Below are positions 15,967 through 26,439 of a stretch of DNA of 64,000 nucleotides, in pieces. How positions within the stretch are numbered: position 1 is the first letter of the stretch; the number at the start of each line of letters is the position of its first letter. The notes below the pieces were generated by a model that saw nothing but the letters and a program-made list of their open reading frames with translations, ran no database searches and had not been told where the DNA came from. The position numbers and the translations under genes were made by a program. Source of the DNA: Rhizobium sullae (GTDB lineage: Bacteria; Pseudomonadota; Alphaproteobacteria; Rhizobiales; Rhizobiaceae); NCBI RefSeq assembly GCF_025200715.1, contig NZ_CP104143.1, positions 2,831,501 through 2,895,500 on the forward strand. The letters run 5' to 3'.

Positions 15967-17940
15967 ATGACCTCTCCCGAACAACATGACCGCATGGCGA
16001 ATGCGATCCGTTTTCTCTCCATGGATGCCGTCGAAAAGGCAAATTCGGGCCATCCGGGCCTGCCGATGGGCATGGCGGATGTCGCAACCGTTCTCTTTAC
16101 GAAATACCTGAACTTCGATCCCAAGCAGCCCCACTGGCCGAACCGCGACCGCTTCGTGCTGTCAGCCGGTCACGGCTCCATGCTGCTCTATTCGCTGCTT
16201 TATCTGACCGGCTATCCGGACATGTCGATCGAGGACATCAAGCAGTTCCGCCAGCTCGGCTCGAAGACCGCCGGCCATCCGGAATACGGTCACGCCACCG
16301 GCATCGAAACGACGACCGGCCCGCTCGGCCAAGGTATCGCGAATTCGGTCGGCATGGCGATCGCCGAACGCAAACTGCGCGAGGAATTCGGTTCCGACCT
16401 GCTTGAACACTATACCTATGTGATCGCAGGCGACGGCTGCCTCATGGAAGGCGTCAGCCAGGAAGCCATCGCGCTTGCCGGCCACCTGAAGCTCAACAAG
16501 CTCATCGTCTTCTGGGACAACAATTCGATCACAATCGATGGCGCAGTGTCGCTGTCGGATTCGACCGACCAGGTTGCGCGCTTCAAGTCCGTGCACTGGA
16601 ACACGATCGAGGTCGATGGTCATGACCAGTCTGCCATTGCCGCCGCTATCGAAGCCGCGCAGAAATCTGACCGCCCGACCATGATTGCCTGCAAGACGAT
16701 CATCGGCTTTGGCGCGCCGAACAAGCAGGGCACCCACAAGGTGCACGGCAACCCGCTCGGCGCCGACGAAATCGCCGCGACCCGCGAAGCGCTGAACTGG
16801 GACGCCGAAGCCTTCACTGTCCCGACCGACATTCTGGACGCCTGGCGCAAGGCGGGCACCCGTTCTGCCGAAACTATCAGGGCCTGGGAAGGTCGCCTCG
16901 ACGCTTCCGGCAAGAAGGCCGAGTTCACCCGCCGCTTTGCCGGCGAACTGCCGCCCGGCTTCGATGCCGCGATCAGCGAATACAAGAAGAAGCTTGCCGA
17001 ATCCAAGCCGACGGTCGCGACCCGCAAGGCTTCGGAAGATGCGCTCGAAGTCATCAACGGCTTCCTGCCGGAAACGCTAGGCGGCTCTGCCGACCTGACG
17101 CCTTCAAACAACACCAAGACCAGCCAGATGAAGTCGATCACCCCGACAGACTTCTCCGGCCGCTACATGCATTATGGTATCCGCGAACACGGCATGGCGG
17201 CCGCCATGAACGGCATCTCGCTGCACGGCGGCCTGATCCCCTACGGCGGCGGCTTCCTGATCTTCTCGGATTATTGCCGCCCGCCAATCCGTCTCGCCTC
17301 GCTGATGGGCATCCGCGTCATACACGTGCTGACACATGACTCGATCGGCCTCGGCGAAGATGGTCCGACCCACCAGCCGGTCGAACAGCTCGCCGCACTG
17401 CGCGCCGTCCCGAACCTGATGATCTTCCGCCCGGCCGATGCCACGGAAACTGCCGAATGCTGGCAGATCGCCATCAAGACGCCGAACCGTCCGTCAGGCC
17501 TGGCGCTCACCCGCCAGAACCTCTCGGCTGTGCGCGCTGAATACAGCGAAAAGAACCTGTCGGCCCAAGGCGCCTACACGCTCGCCGGCTCCGACGATGC
17601 CAAGGTCACGATCTTTGCATCGGGCTCCGAAGTCGAGATCGCCGTCGCCGCTCGCGCCACGCTGGAAGGCAAGGGCATTTCCACCCGCGTCGTCTCCGTT
17701 CCCTGCACCGAACTCTTCTTCGAGCAGCCGGAAGCCTACCGCAATGCGGTCCTCGGCAAGTCACCGGTCAAGATCGCAGTCGAAGCCGCCGTCCGCGAAG
17801 GTTGGGACGCCTTTATCGGCCCGGAAGGCACCTTCATCGGCATGAAGACCTTCGGTGCGTCCGGCCCGTACAAGGAACTCTACAAGCATTTCGGCATCAC
17901 GGCGGAAGCCGTCGTCGCCGCAGCAGAAGCCAAGCTCTAA
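15967..17940 (+). CDS. tkt: Transketolase
   Basis: This full-length 657-residue enzyme has the thiamine-diphosphate motif beginning GDG at 155-157 and closing at N185-N186. The pyrimidine-binding domain includes [21 protein letters not shown] with the catalytic Glu, and the phosphate-binding loop [20 protein letters not shown] is present. It moves two-carbon units between pentose, tetrose and hexose phosphates. gap follows 61 bases after the stop, so the pair may be co-transcribed, and the aldolase and pgk are a few kilobases further on. Confidence 0.98.
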   Translation: MTSPEQHDRMANAIRFLSMDAVEKANSGHPGLPMGMADVATVLFTKYLNFDPKQPHWPNRDRFVLSAGHGSMLLYSLLYLTGYPDMSIEDIKQFRQLGSKTAGHPEYGHATGIETTTGPLGQGIANSVGMAIAERKLREEFGSDLLEHYTYVIAGDGCLMEGVSQEAIALAGHLKLNKLIVFWDNNSITIDGAVSLSDSTDQVARFKSVHWNTIEVDGHDQSAIAAAIEAAQKSDRPTMIACKTIIGFGAPNKQGTHKVHGNPLGADEIAATREALNWDAEAFTVPTDILDAWRKAGTRSAETIRAWEGRLDASGKKAEFTRRFAGELPPGFDAAISEYKKKLAESKPTVATRKASEDALEVINGFLPETLGGSADLTPSNNTKTSQMKSITPTDFSGRYMHYGIREHGMAAAMNGISLHGGLIPYGGGFLIFSDYCRPPIRLASLMGIRVIHVLTHDSIGLGEDGPTHQPVEQLAALRAVPNLMIFRPADATETAECWQIAIKTPNRPSGLALTRQNLSAVRAEYSEKNLSAQGAYTLAGSDDAKVTIFASGSEVEIAVAARATLEGKGISTRVVSVPCTELFFEQPEAYRNAVLGKSPVKIAVEAAVREGWDAFIGPEGTFIGMKTFGASGPYKELYKHFGITAEAVVAAAEAKL

Positions 17941-18001
17941 AGGGGAGCGTTCCAGCGCTCTCCACTCATCCGCAAGCCCCATATCTAGGGAGTGAATGCA
18001 A

Positions 18002-19012
18002 ATGACTGTAAAGGTTGCCATCAACGGCTTTGGCCGCATCGGCCGCAATGTTCTCCGTGCTATCGTTGAATCCGGCCGCACAGACATCGAAGTGGTCGCC
18101 ATCAACGACCTCGGCCCTGTCGAAACCAATGCCCACCTGCTGCGTTACGACTCGATCCACGGCCGCTTCCCGGCAACCGTGAAGGTTGAAGGCGATACAA
18201 TCATCGTCGGCAACGGCAAGCCGATCAAGGTGACGGCGATCAAGGATCCGGCGACCCTGCCGCACCGGGAACTCGGCGTCGACATCGCCATGGAGTGCAC
18301 GGGCATCTTCACCGCGCGCGACAAGGCCGCGGCTCACCTCACTGCCGGCGCCAAGCGGGTCCTCGTCTCGGCGCCTGCCGACGGCGCTGACCTTACCGTC
18401 GTCTACGGCGTCAACCACGACCAGCTCACCAAGGAGCACATGGTCATCTCCAACGCATCCTGCACGACGAACTGCTTGGTTCCGGTCGTTAAGGTGCTGA
18501 ATGACGCCGTCGGCATCGACCACGGCTTCATGACGACCATCCACTCCTACACTAACGACCAGCCGTCGCTCGACCAGATGCACAAGGATCTGTACCGCGC
18601 CCGCGCTGCAGCACTCTCGATGATCCCGACTTCGACAGGTGCAGCCAAGGCCGTCGGCCTCGTCCTGCCAGAACTGAAGGGTAAGCTCGACGGCACGTCG
18701 ATCCGCGTCCCGACCCCGAACGTCTCCGTCGTCGATTTCAAGTTCGTTGCCAAGAAGGCAACCAGCGTTCAGGAAATCAACGAAGCCATCAAGACTGCCG
18801 CCAACGGCAAGCTGAAGGGCGTTCTCGGCTACACGGAGGAGCCGCTGGTTTCCCGCGACTTCAACCACGACAGCCAGTCCTCGATCTTAGCGATTGACCA
18901 GACCAAGGTCATGGAAGGCACCTTCGTCCGTATCCTCACCTGGTACGACAACGAGTGGGGCTTCTCCAACCGCATGGCCGATACAGCCGTTGCCTTTGCA
19001 AAGCTTATCTGA
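18002..19012 (+). CDS. gap: Glyceraldehyde-3-phosphate dehydrogenase, type I
   Basis: The product has 336 residues with the NAD-binding fold ([21 protein letters not shown]) and catalytic Cys154 in NASCTTNCL. The C-terminal half ([36 protein letters not shown]) is intact. It oxidises glyceraldehyde-3-phosphate to 1,3-bisphosphoglycerate. I use the ATG at 18002, which gives the conserved [14 protein letters not shown] start; another ATG six bases upstream is closer to the GGGAG site and is also possible. A terminator follows. Confidence 0.97.
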   Translation: MTVKVAINGFGRIGRNVLRAIVESGRTDIEVVAINDLGPVETNAHLLRYDSIHGRFPATVKVEGDTIIVGNGKPIKVTAIKDPATLPHRELGVDIAMECTGIFTARDKAAAHLTAGAKRVLVSAPADGADLTVVYGVNHDQLTKEHMVISNASCTTNCLVPVVKVLNDAVGIDHGFMTTIHSYTNDQPSLDQMHKDLYRARAAALSMIPTSTGAAKAVGLVLPELKGKLDGTSIRVPTPNVSVVDFKFVAKKATSVQEINEAIKTAANGKLKGVLGYTEEPLVSRDFNHDSQSSILAIDQTKVMEGTFVRILTWYDNEWGFSNRMADTAVAFAKLI

Positions 19013-19038
19013 GCTTAGCGAAAAGCAGATTTAGGAAG

Positions 19039-19065
19039 GCGGCTCGGGAAAACCGGGCCGCTTTT
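19039..19065 (+). terminator. Intrinsic terminator after gap
   Basis: GCGGCTCGG and CCGGGCCGC pair around a GAAAA loop (one G-U pair) and are followed by TTTT. It lies 26 bases after the gap stop and should end the tkt-gap transcript. Confidence 0.85.
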
Positions 19066-19373
19066 GTTTGAGCAATTGAGCAGCATCCACGGATAATTCA
19101 AAAAACAAAAGTGCCGGCCTCTTCTTCCCTGCCCTGCTCTTGCCTGATTTGCCTCTACATTCTTCAAAGAGAATCTCTCCCGTAGCATTCCCACCGACCA
19201 GCCGTCCGGCGCCGTTCAGCAGCATGAAGCCGCAGGCAAGCGAGGTTAAGCCGCAAGGCCTACCCTTCCGGCCCATTTTGCCGTTTACTGATGCAGGCGG
19301 AATGAAGCATGGAGGGCGGAATAGCTGCGATGCCCGGACTGTCTTGAGGCGCGGGGAATGAAAGGGGACAGAC
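19066..19373. other. Non-coding stretch between gap and the antiporter gene
   Basis: About 300 bases without a convincing gene. Open frames of 73-81 codons exist on both strands, but neither has a ribosome site or a recognisable family, and the minus-strand one runs into the gap terminator. The promoter of the antiporter gene should lie in its last part. The stretch could be a decayed gene. Confidence 0.4.
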
Positions 19374-21233
19374 GTGGAAGCATTCTATATCGTCGTGCTG
19401 GTGTCGACGGCGCTTGTGCTTCTTGCGGCCTTCTCGAGCCTGCTCGCCTTTCGCTTTGGCGCTCCGCTACTTCTGCTCTTCCTGGCAATCGGCCTGCTTG
19501 CGGGCGTGGATGGGCTCGGCATCGAATTCAGCAACAATTACCTTGCCTATATCCTCGGCTCGATCGCGCTTGCCGTCATTCTCTTTGATTCCGGCTTCGG
19601 TACGACGATCCACGCCTTCAAGCTCGCGGCCATACCTTCGCTGACGCTTGCCTCCATTGGCGTGCTGATCACCGCCGGCCTCTTTGCCGTGGCCGCCATG
19701 TGGCTCCTCAATTTCAGCTGGCTCGAGGGACTGCTGCTCGGCTCGATCGTCGCTTCGACGGACGCCGCCGCCGTCTTCTTCCTGCTGCGTATCGGCGGCA
19801 TCAACATTCGCGACAAGGTGCGCTCCACGCTCGAAGTGGAATCCGGCACCAACGATCCGATGGCGATCTTCCTCACCATCGCCCTCGTTGAGCTGCTCGC
19901 GAGCGGTGAAGGCTATGCCGGCATCAATATCGGCATGCTCGCGATGTTCATTCAGGAAATGGGCCTTGGCGTCATTCTCGGGCTGCTCGGCGGCATGATG
20001 ATCGCACAGGTCGTCGGCCGTCTGGACACCGATCGCGGTCTCACGCCGATCTTCGTGCTCGGCCTTGCGATGCTCGTGTTTTCTTTCGCGGGCGCCGTCG
20101 GCGGCAGTGGCTTCCTGGCCGTTTACGTCGCCGGCATCTATGCGGGAAACCGCAAGCTTCCGGCGCTAGGATCAATCAAGCGCTTTCAGGACGGCATGAC
20201 CTGGCTCGCGCAGATCATCATGTTCCTCGTCCTCGGCCTGCTCGCAACGCCTTCGCAGTTTCCGGCAATCATCCTTCCAGCGGTTGCGCTGGCGTTGTTT
20301 TTGATCGTCGTCGCCCGTCCGCTCGCCATCTGGCTTTCGCTCCTGCCTTTTGACTATACGCAGCAGGAGATCGGCTTCGTCGCCTGGGTCGGCCTTCGCG
20401 GCGCGGTCTCGATCCTGCTTGCCATCATGCCGATTCTCGGGGGATTGCAGAACGGGCAAATATTCTTCAACACCGCCTTCATCATCGTGCTGGTCTCGCT
20501 GTTGATCCAGGGTTGGACCATCAAGCCGGTGGCCAAGAAACTCGGCCTCATCATCCCCCCGCGCATGGGCGCGGTCGACAAGGTGGAGGTCGATCTGCCG
20601 GGTGCGGCAAACCACGAACTGCTCTCCTATCGCGTCATTAAGGACAGCCCGATCCTTCGCGGCGAACGCATCCCCCGCTGGGCTACCCCTTCGCTCGTCA
20701 TCCGCGACGGCAAGTCGATGCGCTATCAATATGCCGGGCGGCTACGCGAGAACGATCTTGTCTACCTTTTCATCGTGCCGAGCTACTCGCGCCTGCTTGA
20801 CCGGCTTTTCGCCAGCCGTGCGCCAGTGGATGCCGACGATGCCGAGTTTTTCGGTGCTTTCGCGCTCTCCCCCGCCCGGCCGGCCGCCGATCTGGATGCT
20901 GCCTACGGCCCGGGCCTTTTGAATGAATCCGAGAGGGGGTTGACCATCGCCGAACTGATGAAGCAGCGCCTCGGCGGCAAGGCGGACTATGCCGATCGCG
21001 TCCGTCTTGGCTCGATCATTCTGATCGTTCGCGACCTCGACGATCAGGACCATATCACCTCGGTCGGCATGTCGCTCGAGGCTGTCGAACCCGCCATCAC
21101 GCTGCCGATCTTCATCAATCTGCACGACATCGTCCAGCGAATCCGCGACCGCCTCAAGGGCCGTAAAACTCCGGAGGCCATAGCCGTCAGCGCGCCGGAT
21201 CCTGACGAAAACGCGCCTGAAAACCGCGGTTGA
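19374..21233 (+). CDS. K+/H+ antiporter (NhaP2/CvrA type)
   Basis: This 619-residue protein starts with GTG after a GGGGA site. Residues ~1-385 form a twelve-helix cation/proton exchanger with the SIVASTDAAAVFFLL and ESGTNDPMAIFL motifs that carry the ion-binding Asp residues. A TrkA-C (RCK-C) domain follows (ELLSYRVIKDSPILRGERIP), and then a CorC/HlyC-like transporter-associated domain near the C-terminus (LGGKADYADRVRLGSIILIVRDL). It probably exports K+ or Na+ in exchange for protons under nucleotide control. It sits between gap and pgk, breaking up the glycolytic block. Confidence 0.9.
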   Translation: MEAFYIVVLVSTALVLLAAFSSLLAFRFGAPLLLLFLAIGLLAGVDGLGIEFSNNYLAYILGSIALAVILFDSGFGTTIHAFKLAAIPSLTLASIGVLITAGLFAVAAMWLLNFSWLEGLLLGSIVASTDAAAVFFLLRIGGINIRDKVRSTLEVESGTNDPMAIFLTIALVELLASGEGYAGINIGMLAMFIQEMGLGVILGLLGGMMIAQVVGRLDTDRGLTPIFVLGLAMLVFSFAGAVGGSGFLAVYVAGIYAGNRKLPALGSIKRFQDGMTWLAQIIMFLVLGLLATPSQFPAIILPAVALALFLIVVARPLAIWLSLLPFDYTQQEIGFVAWVGLRGAVSILLAIMPILGGLQNGQIFFNTAFIIVLVSLLIQGWTIKPVAKKLGLIIPPRMGAVDKVEVDLPGAANHELLSYRVIKDSPILRGERIPRWATPSLVIRDGKSMRYQYAGRLRENDLVYLFIVPSYSRLLDRLFASRAPVDADDAEFFGAFALSPARPAADLDAAYGPGLLNESERGLTIAELMKQRLGGKADYADRVRLGSIILIVRDLDDQDHITSVGMSLEAVEPAITLPIFINLHDIVQRIRDRLKGRKTPEAIAVSAPDPDENAPENRG

Positions 21234-21304
21234 ACGCCTTGCGTCTTGAGGCATCCTTGCTATGGTCGGCCACTTTCCAAGGCAATTAATGAACGGATAG
21301 TCCC

Positions 21305-22504
21305 ATGGCAGCTTTCAAGACTCTCGACGACCTCAACGGCATCGCCGGAAAGCGTGTTCTCGTCCGCGTCGACCTCAACGTGCCCGTAAAGGACGGCAAG
21401 GTTACCGACACGACGCGCATCGAACGCGTTGCTCCGACGATCCTCGAACTGTCGAAGAAGGGTGCCAAGGTTATTCTGCTTGCGCATTTTGGCCGACCGA
21501 AGGAAGGCCCCTCGCCGGACCTCTCGCTCTCGCTGATCGCGCCGGACGTTTCCAAGGTGCTCGGCAGGCCGGTCGCGACCGCATCGGACTCGATCGGCGA
21601 AGCCGCTGCTTCGGCCGTCGCCGGAATGACGGACGGCGATATCCTGCTTCTCGAGAACACCCGCTTCCACAAGGGTGAGGAAAAGAACGACGCGGAATTC
21701 ACCAAGGCGCTCGCTGCCAACGGTGACATCTATGTCAACGACGCTTTCTCTGCCGCGCATCGCGCCCATGCTTCCACCGAAGGCCTTGCCCACCTGCTTC
21801 CCGCCTATGCCGGCCGCACGATGCAGCAGGAACTCGAAGCGCTCGAAAAGGGCCTCGGCAATCCAGTCCGCCCGGTCGTTGCCATCGTCGGCGGCGCCAA
21901 GGTTTCCACCAAGATCGACTTGCTCATGAACCTCGTAAAGAAGGTCGACGCTCTGGTGATCGGCGGCGGCATGGCCAATACCTTCCTCGCCGCCCGCGGC
22001 ACCAATGTCGGCAAGTCGCTCTGCGAGCATGACCTTGGCGAAACCGCAAAGCAGATCATGATCGAAGCCGCAACAGCCGGCTGCGCGATCATCCTGCCGG
22101 AAGACGGCGTCGTCGCGCGCGAATTCAAAGCGGGTGCAGCCAACGAGACCGTCGACATCAACGCCATTCCGGAAGACGCCATGGTACTCGACGTCGGTCC
22201 GAAGTCGGTCGACGTGGTCAAGGCCTGGATCGAGCGCGCCCAGACGCTGGTCTGGAACGGACCGCTCGGCGCCTTCGAAATCGAGCCTTTCGACAAGGCG
22301 ACAGTCGCAGCCGCGAAGTATGCCGCCGAGCGTACCAAGGCTGGCAAGCTCACGTCCGTCGCAGGCGGCGGCGATACTGTTTCGGCACTGAACCATGCCG
22401 GCGCCGCTGATGACTTCAGCTATGTTTCGACGGCAGGCGGCGCCTTCCTCGAATGGATGGAAGGCAAGGTCCTGCCGGGTATTGCCGTCCTTTCCGGCAA
22501 GTAG
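21305..22504 (+). CDS. pgk: Phosphoglycerate kinase
   Basis: The product has 399 residues, the standard PGK length. The N-terminal substrate-binding motif ([19 protein letters not shown]), the hinge [12 protein letters not shown], and the C-terminal nucleotide site with the VAGGGDT loop are all present. It makes ATP from 1,3-bisphosphoglycerate, working after Gap and upstream of pyruvate kinase. No hairpin terminator is obvious directly after it; the next gene, a class I aldolase, has its own likely operator. Confidence 0.98.
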   Translation: MAAFKTLDDLNGIAGKRVLVRVDLNVPVKDGKVTDTTRIERVAPTILELSKKGAKVILLAHFGRPKEGPSPDLSLSLIAPDVSKVLGRPVATASDSIGEAAASAVAGMTDGDILLLENTRFHKGEEKNDAEFTKALAANGDIYVNDAFSAAHRAHASTEGLAHLLPAYAGRTMQQELEALEKGLGNPVRPVVAIVGGAKVSTKIDLLMNLVKKVDALVIGGGMANTFLAARGTNVGKSLCEHDLGETAKQIMIEAATAGCAIILPEDGVVAREFKAGAANETVDINAIPEDAMVLDVGPKSVDVVKAWIERAQTLVWNGPLGAFEIEPFDKATVAAAKYAAERTKAGKLTSVAGGGDTVSALNHAGAADDFSYVSTAGGAFLEWMEGKVLPGIAVLSGK

Positions 22505-22605
22505 CCGCCCGGCTGATTTGGCAATCTTTACATGTGGATAGAACGCGGAGGCTTTCAGGCTTTCGCGGTCTTTTGCTCACGCGGCGAAAAAAATCTCAAA
22601 GTTTC

Positions 22606-22632
22606 AAACGATTGAAACGATTTCAATCGTTT
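22606..22632 (+). promoter_or_regulatory. Overlapping palindromes upstream of the aldolase gene
   Basis: A perfect 12-3-12 inverted repeat (AAACGATTGAAA, CGA, TTTCAATCGTTT) lies 100 bases before the aldolase ATG. It contains AACGATT at 22607 and 22616 and the inverse AATCGTT at 22625, all in steps of 9 bases, so two dimers could bind in overlapping registers. No U-run follows, so it is not a terminator of pgk. It is most likely a transcription-factor operator; the regulator is not identifiable from the window. Confidence 0.55.
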
Positions 22633-22731
22633 CAATGACTTAGCGCTCCATTCTCCTGGCTATAAACTTCTGTTATCGCCGACCTATATTCATTCTGGTT
22701 GCCGATTTTCTTGTCCTGGAGAGAGTGAAAA

Positions 22732-23757
22732 ATGAGCGAACGCCTGGAAGACATTGCAGCAAAGATGGTAGCGGGTGGCCGGGGGCTGCTTGCCGCCGAT
22801 GAATCGACCGGTACGATTGGAAAGCGGTTCGATACGATCAGCTTGGAATCGACTGAAACCAGCCGCCGCGATTATCGCGAAATGCTCTTCCGCTCCGAAG
22901 AGGCCATGAAGAAATACATCTCGGGCGTCATCCTCTACGAAGAGACGCTTTATCAGAAGGCGGCCGACGGCACGCCCTTCGTCGACATCATCAAGGCTGC
23001 AGACAGTATTCCCGGCATCAAGGTCGATATCGGCGCCAAGCCGATGGCGAAGTATCCGGGCGAAACGATCACCGAAGGCCTCGACGGTCTCGCCGGCCGC
23101 CTTGCCAAATATTATGAAGCCGGCGCCCGCTTCGCCAAATGGCGCGGAGTGATCGCTATCTCTTCGTCGCTCCCAACTTGGGGTTCGATGAAGGCGAACG
23201 CCCACGCGCTCGCCCGCTACGCCGCGCTCTGCCAGGAAGCTGGTATCGTGCCGATCGTCGAGCCGGAATGCCTGATGGACGGCAAGCCGGGCGACCACAC
23301 TATCGATCGCTGCGCCCAGGTCACCGAATGGACGCTGCGCACCGTCTTTGAAGAACTCGCTGATGCGCGTGTCAGCCTCGAAGGCATGATCCTGAAGCCG
23401 AACATGGTTATCGACGGCAAGAACGCCCGCAAGGCATCCGTCGCGGAAGTCGCCGAACGCACCGTCCAGGTGTTGAAGCGCACGGTTCCGTCCGCCGTTC
23501 CCGGTATTGCCTTCCTTTCCGGCGGTCAGTCTACCGAAGAGGCGACAGCTCATCTTTCGGCGATCAATTCCGGGTTCGACCTGCCTTGGAAAGTCACTTT
23601 CTCGTATGGCCGCGCCCTGCAGGATACAGCACTGAAGGCCTGGGGCGGCAAGCCGGAGAACGTTGCCGCCGGTCAGCGCGCCTTCAGCCATCGCGCCGAA
23701 ATGAACAGCCTTGCCGCCAAGGGCAGCTGGAGACAGGAACTCGAAAAGGCGGCTTGA
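22732..23757 (+). CDS. fbaB: Fructose-bisphosphate aldolase, class I
   Basis: This 341-residue enzyme is related to the eukaryotic-type class I aldolase: LLAADESTGTIGKRF near residue 20, WRGVIAISSSLPTWGSMKANA, VEPECLMDGKPGDH and the Schiff-base lysine at K222 in MILKPNMV. It splits fructose-1,6-bisphosphate without a metal ion. A GGAGAGTG ribosome site precedes the ATG. It is separated from pgk by 227 bases with a palindromic operator, so it is probably a single transcription unit ending at the terminator just downstream. The gene name follows common rhizobial usage. Confidence 0.95.
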   Translation: MSERLEDIAAKMVAGGRGLLAADESTGTIGKRFDTISLESTETSRRDYREMLFRSEEAMKKYISGVILYEETLYQKAADGTPFVDIIKAADSIPGIKVDIGAKPMAKYPGETITEGLDGLAGRLAKYYEAGARFAKWRGVIAISSSLPTWGSMKANAHALARYAALCQEAGIVPIVEPECLMDGKPGDHTIDRCAQVTEWTLRTVFEELADARVSLEGMILKPNMVIDGKNARKASVAEVAERTVQVLKRTVPSAVPGIAFLSGGQSTEEATAHLSAINSGFDLPWKVTFSYGRALQDTALKAWGGKPENVAAGQRAFSHRAEMNSLAAKGSWRQELEKAA

Positions 23758-23779
23758 AACCTACCTTAAGACTCCATCA

Positions 23780-23809
23780 AGCCCGGCCGGCGCGCCGGGC
23801 TTTTCTTTT
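23780..23809 (+). terminator. Intrinsic terminator after the aldolase gene
   Basis: AGCCCGGC and GCCGGGCT form an 8-pair GC-rich stem with a six-base loop, followed by TTTTCTTTT. It lies 23 bases after the aldolase stop. Confidence 0.9.
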
Positions 23810-23886
23810 GTCACCACGACAAGATTGCGCTTTCGCGACCGAAAGACGTGACCGATTATCGCGGCATCCAAAATATCGGAGCCGCG

Positions 23887-24804
23887 ATGACTATCCTTTC
23901 CTATACGACTGTCGACGTTTTTACCTCCAACCGTTTCGAAGGCAATCCTCTTGCGGTCGTCATGGGCGCGGAAGAACTCGGCACCGAGACGATGCAGAAG
24001 ATCGCAGCGGAATTCAGATATTCCGAAATCACCTTCGTCCTGTCGCCCAGGGACCCCGCCAACACGGCGAACGTCCGGATCTTCACGCCGACGATGGAGA
24101 TCCCCTTCGCAGGCCATCCGAATGTCGGAACGGCCTATGTTCTCGGCCAGCAGAAGGAAATCTTCGGCAAGCCAGTCAGAGACACGCTGCGTTTCGAAGA
24201 AAGGGCCGGACTGGTCGAAGTGGCGCTTCGCCGCGTCGGGGGCCGGGTAACCGCTGCAACGATCCGCGCGCCTCGGCCTCTGGATATCGGGGCTGCCGTC
24301 TCGGAAGAAACCGTTGCGCGCTGCATCGGCATCGACAGCCACGCAATCCTCAACTCAACCCATCAACCGGTTTTCGTCTCCGTCGGCCTCTCCTTCGCGG
24401 TTGCCGAACTCAACGGCCCGGCATCGCTTGGCGCCGCACGCCCGAATCTGACGCATTTCCAGGACGCCGCCGGCCCTAACGCCGAAGGCAATCACGATTT
24501 CTCGCTGTTCGTCTATGCCCGCTCGCCCGAGGAGCCTTGGACTATCCGCGCCCGCATGTTCGCGCCGCTGGACAACGTCCCGGAAGACCCCGCGACCGGC
24601 AGCGCTTCAGCGGCCCTTTCCGCCTATCTCGTTTCCCTTGCGCCGGAGCAGACGACGACCCGGCGCTTGACGATCGAACAGGGTGTCGAAATGGGCCGGC
24701 GCAGCATCATCGAAGTCGATGTCGTCAAGAAGGATGGCGTGGTGACGGACGTCTCGATCTCCGGCGCCTGCGTGCCGGTCATGCGCGGTGAGATCACCGT
24801 CTAG
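23887..24804 (+). CDS. PhzF-family isomerase
   Basis: The product has 305 residues with two mirrored halves of the PhzF/diaminopimelate-epimerase fold. The first half has [14 protein letters not shown] and the catalytic Glu47 in RYSEITFVL. The second has the [16 protein letters not shown] motif with the substrate-carboxylate-binding loop. Most genomic members are not phenazine enzymes and their substrates are unknown. GGAG precedes the chosen ATG at 23887. Its stop codon overlaps the stop of a small gene on the opposite strand. Confidence 0.88.
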   Translation: MTILSYTTVDVFTSNRFEGNPLAVVMGAEELGTETMQKIAAEFRYSEITFVLSPRDPANTANVRIFTPTMEIPFAGHPNVGTAYVLGQQKEIFGKPVRDTLRFEERAGLVEVALRRVGGRVTAATIRAPRPLDIGAAVSEETVARCIGIDSHAILNSTHQPVFVSVGLSFAVAELNGPASLGAARPNLTHFQDAAGPNAEGNHDFSLFVYARSPEEPWTIRARMFAPLDNVPEDPATGSASAALSAYLVSLAPEQTTTRRLTIEQGVEMGRRSIIEVDVVKKDGVVTDVSISGACVPVMRGEITV

Positions 24805-24965
24805 GCGATCAGGTCGCGGCCAAGGAGGGCAACCGCCCAAACCGCGAACGCGACCAGCGCAATCTTCCAAAAGTCCATCCGGCGCCGCAAACCGGGCAGC
24901 CCCAGCGGCTTGATGATCTGTATGACCATGGCAAGGATGAGCACCAGCGCCAGCAGCTTTGTCAC
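24801..24965 (-). CDS. Small membrane protein of 54 residues
   Basis: A frame of 54 codons starting with GTG encodes one hydrophobic helix (LLALVLILAMVIQIIKP), a short basic turn (GLPGLRRRMDFWK) and a second helix (IALVAFAVWAVALLG). This helix-loop-helix with a positively charged loop is a typical small inner-membrane hairpin, and similar unnamed proteins are frequent in rhizobia. Its stop codon overlaps that of phzF tail to tail. No ATG is available in frame, and the ribosome site is weak. Confidence 0.6.
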   Translation of the reverse strand: MTKLLALVLILAMVIQIIKPLGLPGLRRRMDFWKIALVAFAVWAVALLGRDLIA

Positions 24966-25136
24966 GGCATTATTTTCCAATATTTTCAGAATGTCACAGG
25001 ACCGACATTATTCCGCGCGAACACAGCGTTTCTTCATGCCGTAACGGCATTCCGGGGCACAATCAACATTATTGGGACAGGACGGACAGCGTCTCGTCTT
25101 ATGACTCTTTAAATCGAACTCGCCGAGAGTGGGGAA

Positions 25137-26417
25137 ATGAGAAGAAATCTGCTGTCCGTCGCCGCGCTGCTTTTCGGAACGCTTTTCCTCTTCATGGGCA
25201 ATGGTCTGCAGGGCATCCTGCTTCCCGTCCGCGGCAATCTCGAAGGTTATGCCACGACCACGCTCGGCCTGCTCGGTACGTCTTGGGCCGCAGGCTTTGT
25301 CGTCGGCTGCCTCGTCGCCCCTAAACTGGTGCGGCGCGTGGGCCATGTGCGCGCCTTCTCCGGTTTCATCTCGATCATCGCCATCAGCGCCCTGTTCAGC
25401 GGCATCGTCATCGATCCCGTGTGGTGGATCGCGCTGCGTGCCGTCACAGGCTTCTCGACCGCCGGCACCTCGATGATCATCGAAAGCTGGCTGAACGAAC
25501 GCGCCACGAACGAAAGCCGCGGCGCAATCTTTTCGCTCTATATCGGCATCACGCTTCTCGGTGTCGTTGGCGGGCAGATGATGATCCCGCTGGAAGACGT
25601 GCGAACGCCGTTGCTCTTCATGGTCTGCGGCATCTTCTACTGCATCGCGATGCTGCCCACGACGCTTTCGACTGCAGCCTCGCCGCAACCGCTGAAGGCC
25701 GTGAAGCTCGACCTGCCTGCGCTCTACCGCAATTCGCCCGTCTCCTGCCTCGGCATCCTGATGGTCGGCATCGCCAACGGTGCCTACGGTACGCTCGGCG
25801 CGGTTTTCGGCGCCGGCGCGGGGCTTTCCGACGCCAGTATCGCAATCATGATGAGCGCCACCATTTTCGCCGGCGCACTGATGCAGCTTCCCGCCGGGCG
25901 CCTTTCCGATCGCATCGACCGCCGCTATGTTCTGGCAGCCATGTCGGCGATCGCCGCGGTCGCCGGCGTGCTGATCGTCTTGCTGCACCCCTCCTCGCCG
26001 GTTGTCCTGATCGGCCTTGTCATTCTTTACGGCGCGGTCGCCAACACGCTCTATCCGATCGCCGTCGCGCATGCGAACGACTTCGCCTCCTCCGAGGATT
26101 TCGTGAAAGTTTCGGGCGGACTGCTGCTGCTCTACGGCATCGGGACGGTGATCGGACCGACGATCGGCGGTCCTGTGATGTCAATCGTCAGTCCGTATGC
26201 GCTCTTCCTCGTCACGGGGCTGTCGCATGTCTTGATCACCGTTTACGCAATCATCCGCAGCCGCATTCGCGCCGCAGTGCCAGCAAGCGAGCGTGAGATG
26301 TATACGACCATTCCGACCGGCACCTCCCAGATGCTCACGCCCGAAAGCATGTCGCTTGCCGAACGAGTGTCAAACAAGCCTCCCGAAAGCAGCGATCCTG
26401 CGGTAAAATACGGCTGA
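25137..26417 (+). CDS. MFS transporter, YcaD-like
   Basis: This 426-residue protein has twelve hydrophobic segments. It shows features of the YcaD/UMF2 group: FMGNGLQGILLPVRGN in helix 1, a GFSTAGTSMIIESWLNERA motif in helix 4-5 and a GRLSDRIDRRYVL loop between the halves. The last ~45 residues are a soluble tail. The substrate is unknown. It is followed 22 bases later by a DUF1192 gene. Confidence 0.85.
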   Translation: MRRNLLSVAALLFGTLFLFMGNGLQGILLPVRGNLEGYATTTLGLLGTSWAAGFVVGCLVAPKLVRRVGHVRAFSGFISIIAISALFSGIVIDPVWWIALRAVTGFSTAGTSMIIESWLNERATNESRGAIFSLYIGITLLGVVGGQMMIPLEDVRTPLLFMVCGIFYCIAMLPTTLSTAASPQPLKAVKLDLPALYRNSPVSCLGILMVGIANGAYGTLGAVFGAGAGLSDASIAIMMSATIFAGALMQLPAGRLSDRIDRRYVLAAMSAIAAVAGVLIVLLHPSSPVVLIGLVILYGAVANTLYPIAVAHANDFASSEDFVKVSGGLLLLYGIGTVIGPTIGGPVMSIVSPYALFLVTGLSHVLITVYAIIRSRIRAAVPASEREMYTTIPTGTSQMLTPESMSLAERVSNKPPESSDPAVKYG

Positions 26418-26439
26418 GGAACCGAACGGAGGACTGCTC

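Noticed and set aside
19031..19276. An 81-codon minus-strand frame between gap and the antiporter
   Set aside because: It has no ribosome site, overlaps the gap terminator and matches no family I know. I kept it only as a remark under the intergenic stretch.
23887..24804. Phenazine biosynthesis
   Set aside because: PhzF-family proteins are common and mostly unrelated to phenazines, and no other phz gene is near.
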